A DNA stretch of 64,000 nt from the NCBI GenBank assembly GCA_039545295.1, contig BCIK01000012.1, positions 310,001 through 374,000 of the forward strand. Direction: 5' to 3'. The notes beneath the pieces were generated by a model. The model did not search any database. It worked only from the letters and a program-made list of their open reading frames with translations, and had not been told where the DNA came from. The position numbers were made by a program, and so were the translations under genes. This DNA comes from Udeniomyces pyricola (lineage: Eukaryota; Basidiomycota; Tremellomycetes; Cystofilobasidiales; Mrakiaceae). This document shows positions 44,601 to 57,600 of the stretch, one piece after another (position 1 is the first letter of the stretch; each line of letters starts with the position of its first letter).

Positions 44601-47429
44601 GACCTTGAAAAGGCGGGCACGACGCATTCGAAACGACCCTACCTTAACAACGGCGACGGTATTCGATACCTCTATCTCTATCATTCGACCTCGTCCGGTC
44701 GTCATCTCCTGGGCCTCTTTGCGCCTGGGAAGAGCGCCCAAGTCATCTCCATCGACAACGCCCGAGTCCGTCAGCAAATCACCCACCTCCCTGCGTTCTA
44801 CCGTGAGCGTTTCGGCAAGCAACCCTCCGACAACGACAAGTTTGGCGTCTTTGGTTACGAATCCGAGCTCGACTTCCAAGTCTCTCACCATGCGACGGAG
44901 GCCGGAGGTTTCAAGGCCCTCGACCGAGCGTTGGCCGCTTTTACGTCCCAGCGAGTTCAGCCGACGATGCTTGTCATCTTCTCGGGCCAGAGCCAGCAGT
45001 TCTTTGAGCAGCGTTCGCCTGCGACGTTGGACTTGCCTGTCATCATGCTGCCCAGTAGCGCCGAAACGGGATCGCCTCTCATGTGGCTCAACCACACCTC
45101 GCGTCGAATGGTCGTCTCGTTCCTCCATGCCTCTGCACTACTCAAGCATCGCCTAGAAGTCGCCAGTCACCACGATGTCCCAATTGGAAACCTTACTGCC
45201 GATGCACCTCTCTTCCTTGCCGATCTCGACTTTGCTCGTCGGCTTGGGGCACACGACGTCGTTCTCTGGTGGTCCGCTGGCTCGCGTCCGGACCTCGGTG
45301 GAGTCGAAGACGATGCCAATACACCCCAGGCTATCGACGAGCTGGCAAGCCCCGAATTCTCCAACCCCGGCTGCTATTCCAACGTGACGTTCCGACTCTC
45401 GCTTGGCGATCTCGCCATCAACTCGGTCCTTCAATCGGCGCTCGTCAACGAGATGGAAGGTTCCGGTTCTGGTGCCATGGCGTTTGACTCGGCCTCGCAT
45501 AACCTAGACGAGTACTCGAAAGGAACCGCCCACGCCTCCCTCACCCTCGGTGACGCAGTACTTTCGACCCAAACGTTCAGTATCCTCAAGTCCATGGTCA
45601 AGAGCTGGTACCTTCACAAGGCTCGATTGTCGGACGACACGACTGTCGCCGACATGCTGGTCGACCATTTCTGGCGCTGGATCAGCTCCTCTTCGGCTGC
45701 CCTGTTCGATCCAGGTCTCCACCGCTTCCTCCATGGTCTCATGAAGAAGGTCTTCATCCAGCTTCTTGCCGAGTTTAAGCGGCTCGGCTCGACTGTCGTC
45801 TCGGCTAACTTCCACGAGATTGTTCTCCTTACATCGAAGCCTTCGACTGCCAACACTATCGCTTACGCCACTTACTTGCTCACGGCTGCCAACTCGCATG
45901 AACTTTTCCGCCATCTCGACTTCAAAATCGTCAACTTCTGGGAGCTTCTCGTTTGGATGGATCCGCAAAACTTTGGAGGCATTCCTGTCTTGCCCGAAGA
46001 AGGTGAGCGAGCTTTGAAGCGCTGAACGCTTGATCGTAAGAGCATCCGTTGTCTGGATGTATTACACATGATTCTCATTGTTCTTGCCCTCTACTGTCTC
46101 ATCCCTTCCTTCGTCTTGCGCCTATTCCAGCTGGACATGACATCGATCCAACCAATTTCTCTTACGAGCTTGATTGGAACATCCGGGCCTTCCTTCCGCC
46201 TTCTCTTCAAGCCAAGTTTGAGTCGGTTGTCAGTTACTTCATTGGTCAGATGTTCAAAGCCAAGCAGGCCGCTCACAGTTCGGGTCAAGAGCCTTTACGA
46301 GCAATCCAGCCCACGTCGACGCAAGCCGCCAACGGCCAACCCGCTCCGCTCGATCCCACCCGAGAGCAAGAGGTCAACCAAGCCAAGAAGACCATCTCCA
46401 AGTCGTTGACCCGTCGTATGCTCGCCCTCGTCCAAGACATCCTGGTTGCCCAGAGAATTGCCCATACCGACCCAGACGTTGCCGCTGGACTCACATTCCC
46501 GCTTCTTCCGGGCGCACACCTCAAGTCAACCAACGCCGCCCTCGAATTCATCAAGACGACGTGCCACGTCTTTGGGATCGCCCGTGAGCTCCAAGCCGAG
46601 GTCCAAGTCCTGAAACGCAACCTTCTCGACTTTGTTGGCGTCCGAGAGTTCTCCGATCTGGCCGTGTTCCGTAATCCATGCGAAGTCATCAAACTACCGG
46701 CCGTCATTTGCCCCCAATGTCAGTCTGTTCGAGACCTCGACCTCTGCCGTGATCCGGAGCGACTGCCTCAGCTCACTGAGATGGAAAGTGAGGATGGCAC
46801 GACCGAATGGGTTCTTAATCCACCCCGAAGCAACGTCTGGCTCTGCGAACGAGGTCATGTTCTCGACTCGGCCGGTATTGAGATCCGCTTAGTCGATCAC
46901 GTCCAACGGCTCATGCTGCAGTACCAATTGCAAGATGTGAGTTTTGTTTCAACTTTTCTTTTCTTGTTCGCCTTGTCTCTTGGCGATTGCCTGACTTTCG
47001 TGATGATCAGACGTGACTGAGACCTTGCCCCTTTTCCCCTCTACCTCACGGCTCATGCTCAAAGCTCATATGCACCAAGTGCAAACAAATCCGCGATGCC
47101 AACCTCACCTCGACCTGCAACTGCGGTGGTGCTTTCCAACTCACGGTCGGCAAGACGGAACTTGGTCGAACCCTCAGTCTCGTGGTATCGCTCGCAGAAT
47201 ACCACAAGCTCGATCTGCTACGGGAATACTCGTAAGTGAATGATTCTCTTGGACGTGTCATACCGGCAGGATGCTCGGCTTGTTGACCGTCTAGTCGCGT
47301 ACGGTATTGTCGTGTGCTTGTACGATGAACTGCGAGCTCGATCGTTGATGTCATGTCATTTTGTATTTTCTTGTCTTGCTCGACGACGGTTTTACACCAC
47401 ACAGATCTGGGATTCTTGCCTCGTGGTAA
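38676..47429 (+). CDS. POL2: DNA polymerase epsilon catalytic subunit
   Basis: Leading-strand replicative polymerase with 3'-5' proofreading. Sixteen exons: 38676..39017, 39201..39326, 39411..39506, 39636..39966, 40077..40381, 40485..40690, 40781..40891, 41020..41200, 41313..41498, 41595..43231, 43335..43449, 43617..44366, 44493..46002, 46131..46936, 47065..47231, 47405..47429; 2297 residues, phases consistent (human 2286). Exonuclease motifs: [14 protein letters not shown] (about 333), [15 protein letters not shown] (about 420), [14 protein letters not shown] (about 517). Polymerase motifs: [11 protein letters not shown] (about 683), [20 protein letters not shown] (about 867), [11 protein letters not shown] (about 918). 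The catalytic-core cysteines of the Fe-S site are in [15 protein letters not shown]-terminal zinc pairs are CPQC (about 2160) and CTKC...CNCGG (about 2236-2252). The N-terminus has a Gly/Arg-rich head ([13 protein letters not shown]). Exo II has Ala and Phe where animal enzymes have Phe and Trp. The last donor overlaps an in-frame TAA at 47233; splicing to a 25-base exon gives a better C-terminus. Confidence 0.96.
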
Positions 47430-48658
47430 ATGAATTACAGCTCAACGCCATCTCCATTCCCTCACATGCTTATGCAGCTATCAAACATTCCATCTGTCTT
47501 TCTCTTCACGCGACTGCTTGCCTCCTCCCCTTTGCGTGGTCTATAGATCACATGCAGTTCCTGTTCTTGCCTATTCCTTTTTTGTTCTTACCTTTTTTGC
47601 TCCCTTTTTCATCACTAGCCATTTTTTCTGCTATTCCTTGCATAGTCCATCCCCCTCTGGCCTGTCTCTACCTCCACTTCCGGACTTGATTTTCTCCACG
47701 ATGCCGTTCCTAGTTCGTTTTTCTCTCAATTCAGCATTCAGTCCTCGCGGTTTCTTTCCTCTCTTCTCGACAATCCTTTGTCTCTTTCGTCGTGCTCGTA
47801 TACACCCAACTAAACAATCTCGGGTCACGTGCCATTGTACTTGTCAGGCGTTTCAATTTGTCTCACCTCTTTATATCAAGCCTTCTTTCCTCCGTTCTTC
47901 TGTTCCGTCCTTCTTTTTCCTGCGTCTTCTTCTCTGAGTTGTCACGGTGTCATTTCTCGGCCCTGCATGAGTACTTCCTGATCAGCCTCGAATTTGATCA
48001 CGTCTGCCTCATGCGATTGGTCGAGGTGGACCCAGGTCGGCTAATAATAGGCATCTGATATCTGGGTGGAGATGTTCGATATATCGATGTTGCGATATTG
48101 GCGACGTTGATGATGGTCAGTACCTATCGACGGCTCGTGATTATCGATCAATATTTAATAACTATTCAATCGAGCATGCACGTAACGATCGATGACGACG
48201 CTCAGCGCTCAGCGTTGTTTCGCCCGCCGGCATCCTCTTCCATCGCCAACCTGACTTCCGGATTCCTTCAAGCATCAACCAGGCGTCGACNCCCCCCCCC
48301 CCCCTTCCCTCNCNTCTGTTCTAACTGCATACCGTTTATCATAAGGGGCCACCTCCTCATTCCTTGTCTCCGGCCATATCACCCACCCGGCTCACCTTTA
48401 CAGTGATACGCTACCGACCGAGATCATCCTCGCTCGGCCCTCATCCGCGCATCCCCCGAAGTTTCAATGTACGTCAGCTCTCATGTCTATCTGTTCTATC
48501 CTTTCGGTCAAACCTCTGTCTTTGGAGAAGCTATAGATCGCACCAGCCCTGAATTCTTCCATTCGCCTGCTAATGTCCGTACCAACTTCACTGCTGAAAC
48601 CCATGTCTACTCCTTCCGCTGGGAATTCATCACCAGTCTCGCGTCGACCACTTGCAAC
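47430..48658. other. Intergenic between Pol2 and Fmp27, with ambiguous bases
   Basis: 1229 bases. A T/C-rich stretch (47500-47940) follows the Pol2 stop, then a more AT-rich part with tatcgatgttgcgatatt near 48080-48095 and caatatttaataactattcaat at about 48149-48170, the likely promoter zone of Fmp27. A C run of about 13 at 48292-48304 is flanked by N at 48291, 48312 and 48314, so the assembly is unreliable there. The frame open upstream of the Fmp27 ATG from 48467 is leader, in my reading. Confidence 0.6.
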
Positions 48659-51600
48659 ATGAACGTCATCCTCGTCGCGCTCTCCCTATTTTTGATCTTC
48701 ATCGCGGTCAGACGTCTAGTACCCCTTGTGGCCAACGTATTCTCAACCAATGTTAAGCTGAAGACCATCAGCCCGAGAAGTATCCGTGGTCTCGAGTGGT
48801 TTCGCGTCATCCAAGTCGCGGGTCGACCTGCTCAAGTCGTTACTAGGATGGACCGGTACGCGTTGTTTCTCTAGATCTCTTGTCACGCGGCCAATGGATA
48901 TGATTTAAGAAGCAAGAGACTCTCGACATTTATCCGAGAAAACTCACTGACTTGATGCATGCACTTGTTGCCCTTCCATACACATCCATGCTGCCCCCCC
49001 CCCCCCTCCAACTACTTTGTCCCCGACCTGTCTTTGCCTCTCCAGAGTTGGACTCCGCTTCCACGCCTTGCCTCATCCCTCGAAATCTTGGATTACGCTG
49101 GTTCTCGAAGACGTCACCCTCCGAGTGTCCATTGACCCATCGCATGCTTCCGAATCCTCCCCAAAACCGTCGGCCGAGGAGAGCAACGCGTCCAACACCC
49201 TCATTATGCTGCGCCGTCGACTCTACTCCTTCAGTCCTCGCCTCTTCTACAAACTCGTCTCGTTGACGGAAAAGACCGTTCGAAAGCTTTCAAATCGACT
49301 GCCTAGCCTGGCCAGGCTCGTCAGCATCGAAATTAGTGGCCGGTCCGAGATCAGGGTCGACCCTGGCGTGCTGGACGAGCAGCTCGAAGAAGACCAGCGG
49401 GTCGGAGCCCGCGTAATGCTTCAGGGAATGCTCAGGCTGGGAGCTAGAGCAGATGTTCATGCTTCCTCCAAGAATTCATACAGGAAGGGTAGTCTTGGGG
49501 GCTTGGAAGACCGAGATGTCGAAGGTGGTGGTGACATTGGGAGGCGGTTGTCGCGCGTTAAGCTGAAGGGTGGCGAATGGGTGGAAGGAATGGTCCGTCG
49601 TGGGTTGGGACGCAACGTTGGAGTCATCAGTGTCGTCGTTCAGCTATCTGACGACGCCAAGATGAATTTGGATCTCTTGAAGGGTGCGACTTCGACATCC
49701 TCTGATGAGACCCCTCACATGCATAGACAGCAGCCCTCAGCGTCTATCCTCATCTCGACCAAGTTTCCAAACGACACACCTGTCTCCACCCGATCTTCTT
49801 CCGGACGCTCTTCCTTCTCCAACACCCAACTCTCCACCAGTCGTCTTGTTTCCATGGGAGGTCCTCTCCGCGTCGAGATTGGACATCGCTTCGGCAACTC
49901 GGTCAAGCTGCTTGGCGCCTCGACCGTCTCGCTCGACGCCCGCCTCGAGGGTGATATCGAGCTTAATGTCCTTCACCTCAAGCAATTGCAGGCGACGATA
50001 AAGCAGCTCAAGCAGGCAAAAAGTTCTTCTCCCCAGACTCATGGCTCAACTCATCCTCCCCCTGCGGCTCGTCCTAAACGCTCTTTACCCGACAAGGTCA
50101 GGCCTCTGCAATCGGTTCACCTTCAATTGCCTCGGATCGTCTTTAAAGAAGTCCTTGAGCTTCGTAATAGTACCTCTGGTTCCACCACATCCCACTCGAC
50201 TGCCACCGCTCCTCCCTACCACAGCCTCTCGATATCGGGGCTCGTCGTCGGCGTCCATTCTTCGACAGTCTCCGAGTGTCAACAACTCCGGTCTTACCTA
50301 GGCAACTCTCAATCTCCCGCCATCGCCAGCACAATTCACCTCGAGTCGTTTGAGATCATCTCCTCTGAGGGTGATGACCCACGGCGCCTTTTGCTTTTTG
50401 ATCGTTTTGCTCTTTCCCTCGACTCGAGCCTGCCCTATTTCATCAGTGCAACGACGACTTCCCGACGATTCATGGACTGTGTCAGCGATCAAATGATCTC
50501 GTGCCATTTGTCCCTCGAGGGCTTCCAGTCGGACCTTTCTCTCGGCGCCCTTCGCCACTTTATCACCACCATCAAGCTTCCTCGGCGAAAGACAGCCTCA
50601 TCTTCTCCTCCATCATCCTCGTCACCGTCGACAGAAACCTCTTCGTCTTCCGACAACCCATCTGGCGACTCATCATCCTCTCCGACCTCAACGTTCTGGT
50701 CACCTCCACGTTTTGTCATCGCTGCCAAACTCGGTCAGAGCTCGCTGAAGCTCACGGCTGACGCAAACGGCTCGAGCTCGCCACCTAGACTTGCGGTCGA
50801 CTTGCCAGGTGGGACGTTGATCTGCAAGGGAGAGTACCGCAATTCGAACCCGATTAAGCTGCAGTCCGAGACACGCATGACGGCATCTCAGATGAAGGAC
50901 GTCCTCCCGATCGATTCGGTGCTTGATCTCGAGCTTGACGGAGCCCTTCTGCCGCTCGTCATCGCCGTTGAGACGGCAGGAGAGTCGAGGAGGCTGCTCA
51001 AGATGGGGGAGAGTCATTTGCAGGCGATGGGAAAGATCTGCGGTCGACGTGAGGATACCGAAGGATGTACAGGCGAAGTAATCTCCCTCGACAGGAGAAC
51101 TGTGGCTGGGGATGTCAACCTCATCCTAGGCGATGTTCGCATTGAACTTTGGCGTCCTGTGCTCGTCGAGGGGTTGTGTATCCTTCTGCGAGAGGGGCAA
51201 GAAATCGTGGCGCTGCGTAAGGAGGCCCAGGCAGCCGGAGATGCATCGGCTTCCGACTCGAACACTACTTCCGGTCCTTCGTCTTCGACTGCGTCTCCCT
51301 CAACCGATTCGACACTTTCCTCATCCTCGCACCCGGTTATTCGCTTCCTTCCTCCCAGCTTCAGCCTCCACTCTTCTCTTCCATCCATCGACATCGTCCT
51401 CGCCTCCCCTGACCCCAAAGTCGATGAGCCTCGCACGACGCTCCGAGGAGCTTGGTTCCGAACCCGTTTCGTCCTCAGCGTCTGTCACCACCAGTTCGAG
51501 AACGATTTCGCCTTCCCTGTGCGAACCTCTCGCTTGCGCAAAGCGCTCCAGCTTCCCCGTGACATATCGGCCGAGGGATCAGCTATCTCCAACGAACTGC

Positions 51601-54600
51601 GCGCACAACGTCAGGACGTCCTTCTCGTTCGTCTAAAGGTCCATCACGCAGCTCTGCGACCTATCTTTCAAGCCCGCTCAGAGCCCTGGACCGCTTTTGG
51701 CCCTGCCGAGTTTCGACCGTACGACGACCTTTTTCCACCTTCGACGCCGCGAGATAGAGCCAAACCCTTCACAGGGTGGGATTATCAGCGGGAATCCGAC
51801 TCATCAGGCCGTCCGTTTGCCCTCAGTGCAGCCGAGCAGGCCAGCTCTCCCATTCGACTTCGAGAGGTCTCCATTCGATTATCCTTCTACCCTTCTTCTG
51901 GTCCTAGGTCTACTGATGGCACGAGTCCTCCTGATAATAGACTCGCCGTCGACATCAACCTCATCGAGGCCCGATTCAATCTCTCTCATCTTTACTGCAT
52001 CCTCCTGGCGGCCGAAGTGCCAAAAAAGCTGGCTGCCGCTCGGAAACCTCATCCTTCTGCGACTGCCTCGTCCAAATCGTCTCCGTCTCACGCGCCGAAC
52101 GGCAAGAAGAGCCCTCTATCCAAACTCGAGCTCGCCCTGACTGTCAGCACCATACACGTCTGTCTCGATCTGCCCGAACTCGTCTTTCTTTCCCTTCGCA
52201 ACCTCGACGCTTATTCTCCGACGTCGGGAGAGCAACGCATCCGCATCGAGAGCATCATGGGTTATGTCCCGGCGCCACGCTCAGAAGACAGCCTTTGGGA
52301 AGAGCTCGTCGCCCTACGCCACCTCACGTTCACCGCGCCAACCGAAGGCGAGATCTCAGGGTTACTTCGCTTACGGTCTGCTCGCCTGCGGATCCCTTAT
52401 GCCTACAAGCTCTGTCAGCTCATTCTCACCCTCAATGTCACCCTCAAAGCTGCCAAGGCAATTCCTGGCCTCCTTCGCGAGCCCGAAGACCCTCTTGTTG
52501 TGGCTCCTCACGCCAAAGGGCCCAAGACGCTACCCTTCCCTGTTCGAATTGTGTGCGAGCTCTTTACCTTCGAGGCCAAGGACGACCCTCTTGAAACGCG
52601 GCTGAACCTGATCTGGCGTATCGGCTCGGAGGAGCAGAGGGTTCGCTTGGAACGTGACGAGGCTTTCCAGGCCAAAGTCGATGCAATCGAGAAGGAGGAG
52701 CGACATAACAATGGTTCGAACAAGGATGGTAGTAAGAACGAGATTCCGAGGTCGACACCCTCGTCACGTTGGAACTTTGGCGCTAAACATTCGGTCTCTA
52801 TCTCTGAAGCTCAGTACCGTCTCCAGCTTTACAATGCCTCGAGCTGGACTCGGCGACTTCGGGCAGCTCTCGCCGAGCAAGGTCGACGTGAAGACCGCGA
52901 GTTGCGTCGTTCAGCGAACCAAGCGACCTCAGCGGACCGTCGACTCCCGATCCAGGTTCTACCGCCCGTTCGCTCAGCGCCCCTCTTCCGCATGTCGTTC
53001 TTCGGTTTTGATCTTGAGCTCAAGCCACCATCGTTCCCCCTTGAAGACACTTCCTCATTCCTGGAGGAGCTCGGCGAAATGCCAAAGTCAACCGAGTACT
53101 CACTTCTCATCCCGATCCACCTCCGATGGACCCTCGACAGTGCTCGAGTCAACTTGCGGGACTACCCGCTTCCGCTCTTCAACTTACCTCCGCTCACGAC
53201 GGAGCAAACCAATTCTTCTCCTGACCTCAAAGCCTGTTAGTGTTCCCTTCTCAGCTTTCTCTCCCGGTCCATTAGTGTCTTTTCCCTCTCTACGTTTGGA
53301 ATGATGAGGTTCCTTGGCGTCAAAGATGCGTTGACTCACGTATTTGACCCCCTTACGCCCTTTTAGTCGTCTTTGAGACTGACCTTACTATCGGAGAAGA
53401 GCTGGCCGGGCCAGATTCGAGTTTTTGGATTCCCGTCGAAATCTACCCACCTCAGGTCGGCGAGGATGACAACCCAGGACTCAAAGTCAAGGTCGGAAAG
53501 ACCATCATGCCCGTCAAGACTTACGCCCGACCGACCGTCAACGTCAACACCACGGGTGTCACAGACTTTTGCTGGGGATCGAGTTTGCAGCCTGCGTAAG
53601 TGCTGAGCCATTCTCTGTACCCAAAGATCGGAATGTGTAAGGCTCACAGAGACGACGTCGGACTTCTAATGTCTTCAACAGCATTCAAGACATGACCAAG
53701 GTTTTCGAGGTAAGGCTCATGTTCATTGAGTTATAAGTGTGTACAAAGTCGTCCATGCTGACCGTTTGAGACCATTTCTTTCTTTCTATTAGACGCTTTC
53801 CCATCCACCTCGCGATCCCAGCGAACGGCTCGGCTTCTGGGATAAGCTTCGACTCATTCTTCATTGGAAAGTCGAGATGCTGTTCGAGGGACCGATCCAT
53901 ATGCATGCCAAGGGTCAGTCTCTTCGCTCATGATGCGCCTTCTCTTCTGACTCCTTTCTTCCCACGCTGAAGTGTTTTTCATCCTGGCCTGCATTATATC
54001 CTAGGCTCTCGAGTACCTTACAACATTCTTGGCAATGGAGCCGGATTTGTCCTTGGCTGGTCTGGAAAGCCTCGCTTCGTCATTAACCACCCGAACGAGG
54101 AACGAGAACTCATTCAGATTTCGGCAGATCGATTAGTGTTTGCCATTCCAGAGTGCGTCGTCTTTTGTCTTTCGCGTCGATCGTTGCTGTTCTGCTTCTT
54201 ATATGAATGTATACTGACCTCCGTTCCATCTTCTTCGGAACAGTCTTCGCAACCGGCTCGACGAGAGAGCCATGGGATCTACTCTCCCTATCGACGACGA
54301 GGCCGAGGAAGATTACCGCGGTACCCGCTCGTTCCAAAAGGTCTGCGCCAAGTTCACCAACGGTGCAAGAGTCGGATGGTAAGTCCCTTCTTTTCTGCTG
54401 ACAGTGGTCATCGCACTTTACCAGGCCCCGAGGGCAATCTCGGTCACTAACTCATCTGTTTGATCTGTTTCTCGTTTGTAGGGGTTTCGTGCTCGAGCGA
54501 ACCTGCGTTTCGAATGAGTGTGAAAAGTGCTCTGGAACCAATTTCCATCGGGCTTGTCGGTTCTTCGACTTTAAGCCGCACCACAAGGTCGTCCTTCGGA

Positions 54601-57600
54601 CGCCCGAGTCGCTGGAAGAACGAGGTGGTCCAGATGTGAGTCCTGCGATGACCGATGCACGTGTGAGCCTGTCACCAAGTTGCCTTCATCCAGAGAGAAT
54701 CTTACTCACACGTTAATTCCCTTGTCGTATCTGCGTCATCGTTTGCTACGTCTAGAACTCGTACGATGCATACAAGGGCTTCCGATCCAATTTCATTCAT
54801 TTTTCCATGTCCATCGTGTCACCCACCAAAACGCGAGCGAGTCAGAGCCCAACAGCTGGCTACAACGCCTTCCACTTTACTCCCAAAGGATTTGCGCATT
54901 TCTTCGCCTGGTGGAAGTGAGTCACTGTAACTGCTTCTCAGCTCTACTCTGGTTTGGGTTGTCTTCACGGTCTTGCTAAGTCCGGCTTCTTCCTCGCGTA
55001 TCCTCACGTGTCCTCTCGTACCATCTCACCAGGCTGTTTGGAGGCAACATGAGTCTGCCCATCCGCCAGGGAGAGCTGTGGAAAGCATCGCCTCCACCCT
55101 CGAAAAAGTTTGGCAAAGCGCTCGCCACGATCAAGTACCGGTCAGTCTCAATTTGCTTCTGTTCCAACAGAGCTAGCAGATCAAAAACTGAGATCATGTC
55201 CTTTGCGCTGGCAGATTTGATCTTGCCCCGCTCTTTATATCCCACATGTACTCGAATGATTCCGAAGCCGATTGGGCTAGAGGACAAGGTAAGTTGGGCT
55301 ATTGAACTCAACACAACCAAGGGACTATCGCAAATACTAATGAGCTCGTTCCTCTTCCCCCATGATAGGCACGTACCTCGGCCTCAAGACCAAGATTGCT
55401 CATTTTACCGCTGATCTGCACCAGAGAGAGCAGGAGCGGACCATCACCAACGAAAAGCTCAATCGTACGAAGCGGATCCCTCACAAGCCGTTCTACGCGA
55501 TTGATGTCGTGCTCGACGATTTGGACCTGCGAGCAACGTCTGCGTTGTTCTCAGAGGTTCGTTGTGGCTCTCTGGCCAGAACCGTCATTCCGTCGTATTG
55601 GGCAAAGACACTGACGATAGCCTTGCGTTATCTCTTCGCAGCCCGAGAAGACTCACATCAGCCTCGACCCTTCAATCGCCCAAGTGGAATCTAACTTTTC
55701 CCGGCCGACAAAAATTCCAGATCCCGCGTGGTTCGACTATGATGATCACGTCGAAACTGATTGGGCACCTGTTGATCGAGAGCCGCAGGTCGAGCTTTAC
55801 CAGGTGGCCAAGGTTCCTCGGTTCCAATACACCAAGCGAACAGGTTCGAGCAACGTGCCAAGGGATAAGGACTCGGACGAAACCTCCCAAGATATTGCCG
55901 AAACCTCCAAGTTTGGTCACGAAAGGACTCACGCGTGCATGCTCGGCCATGGTCGAAGTAAGTACAGCAAACTCTGCATAGACTCGAAAGAATTCGCTAG
56001 ATCCGGACATTGACATGTTCTCTCTCTTTCTCATTTATATCAACTCGTCTGCACCAAGGTCCACTGCAAATACAGCTCGATGTCGCTGTCGAAAGGGCTC
56101 AAAAGCTCCGGTCCCGGCTCGAGGATATCTCGCCATCTGACTCGACAGCTCAAATCCCGCTCGACGTGAGTTTTAACCGTCGACCTCCTATCACTTATAC
56201 CAAGTGATGGCCCTGGCAGGCCAGCATGAGAAGGTCCATCCGCTGACAACCATCCTTTGATGGGCACTTTCCATCTCACTTCAGCGGAACGCATCTGCTG
56301 ATGAATCAATTCGCAAGAAGCTGACCCTCATCGAGGCGCATATCGTCGAGTTGCGACACAAGATTGCAAAGGACGATGGACACCGACCCGAGGATTCTAA
56401 ACCATCGTTCGACGACTGGACGGCTCACAATGCGACGACGAGCAACGAGGAGATGATTCTCAAATCCTCCCGTATCATGTCGCATCGGTCGGTCCAAGGT
56501 GGATTTGACAGCGTTTACCAGGCAACCTATCCGAGGTAAGCAGAGAAATGTTACCCATAGGCTATCTTTTGCCTGCTCATCCACACTCATCTAGGCTTTG
56601 CATGCCTCGAATTCAACAAACACAAACTAACCATGTTTTTTCTTACTCCCGACTCCTCAGTCTCACGTGGTCCAACGAAGGCCGGAACCTCGTCCTCAAG
56701 TACTACTACCTCTCGCGGGTCCGAAAGGGCTTCGAATGGCACATGTCAAGCTTGTACGTTGCCACCTCCTGGTGAAACATACCGGCATCCCGTCCTGGCT
56801 CGAGAACTGATTGGCATCTTGTTCCTTGTGTTCCGTACACTTTCCTAATCTTCAGGGCCATCAAGTACATTGAGGAGCTCACTGCTGGTCGTCCAAGTGA
56901 ACGCGACGTTGACACCGAAGAAAAGACCAAACGCGATCCGCACAAGAAGAAGTCATCATCCTCAAAGACATCGTCCTCTAGTTCCGTCCCCAAGGCTAGC
57001 TCCAAGACTGGGCCCTCGCTCGAGAACGAGACCGAATCCCTTCCGACTTCGTCGAGCATCAAAAAATCGGGCAACGCCATCGCTAACTCACTTCTCTCCA
57101 TGTTTTCTGGCGAGCCCGTTATTGCCGAAGCTGAGGAAGCCGACACTCCAGTCGATCGCGAGGCTCACCAACGCTACAGCGTTCCTCGGAACGGTGAACC
57201 CTTCCCACTCGACCCTTGGGACTCACTCTCACACTCAGAGTCTTTCTCTATGGAGCGAAGTCATTGCCTCATCTTGATTCGGCCTCAGATCGCGCTGAGA
57301 AGCGATGTCGATGGCGACTCGGTTATCATCCTCGCCGCCGATTCGTTTGACTTCCAATCGTTCTCCGTCTTGGACCGAGAGGTGAGTCTTGGGGTTCTAG
57401 TTGAAGCTCTCGCTGAATGATGCCGCTTGATGATGTTGATTCTTCTTGCTCTCCCGGTCAACGGCACTCCACGTTTAATTTTGTTATCATTCGTCAGGAC
57501 ATTGACGATCCTGTCAACGCTACGATTCTTCGTCGATCCTTCGCCAGCATGACGTCACTCCAAGCGTTTTACCCTTCGCAATCTCATAGCGACGTTGATG

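Noticed and set aside
48467..48658. In-frame ATG at 48467 upstream of Fmp27
   Set aside because: It would bury the ER anchor behind 64 polar residues; family members start directly at the anchor.
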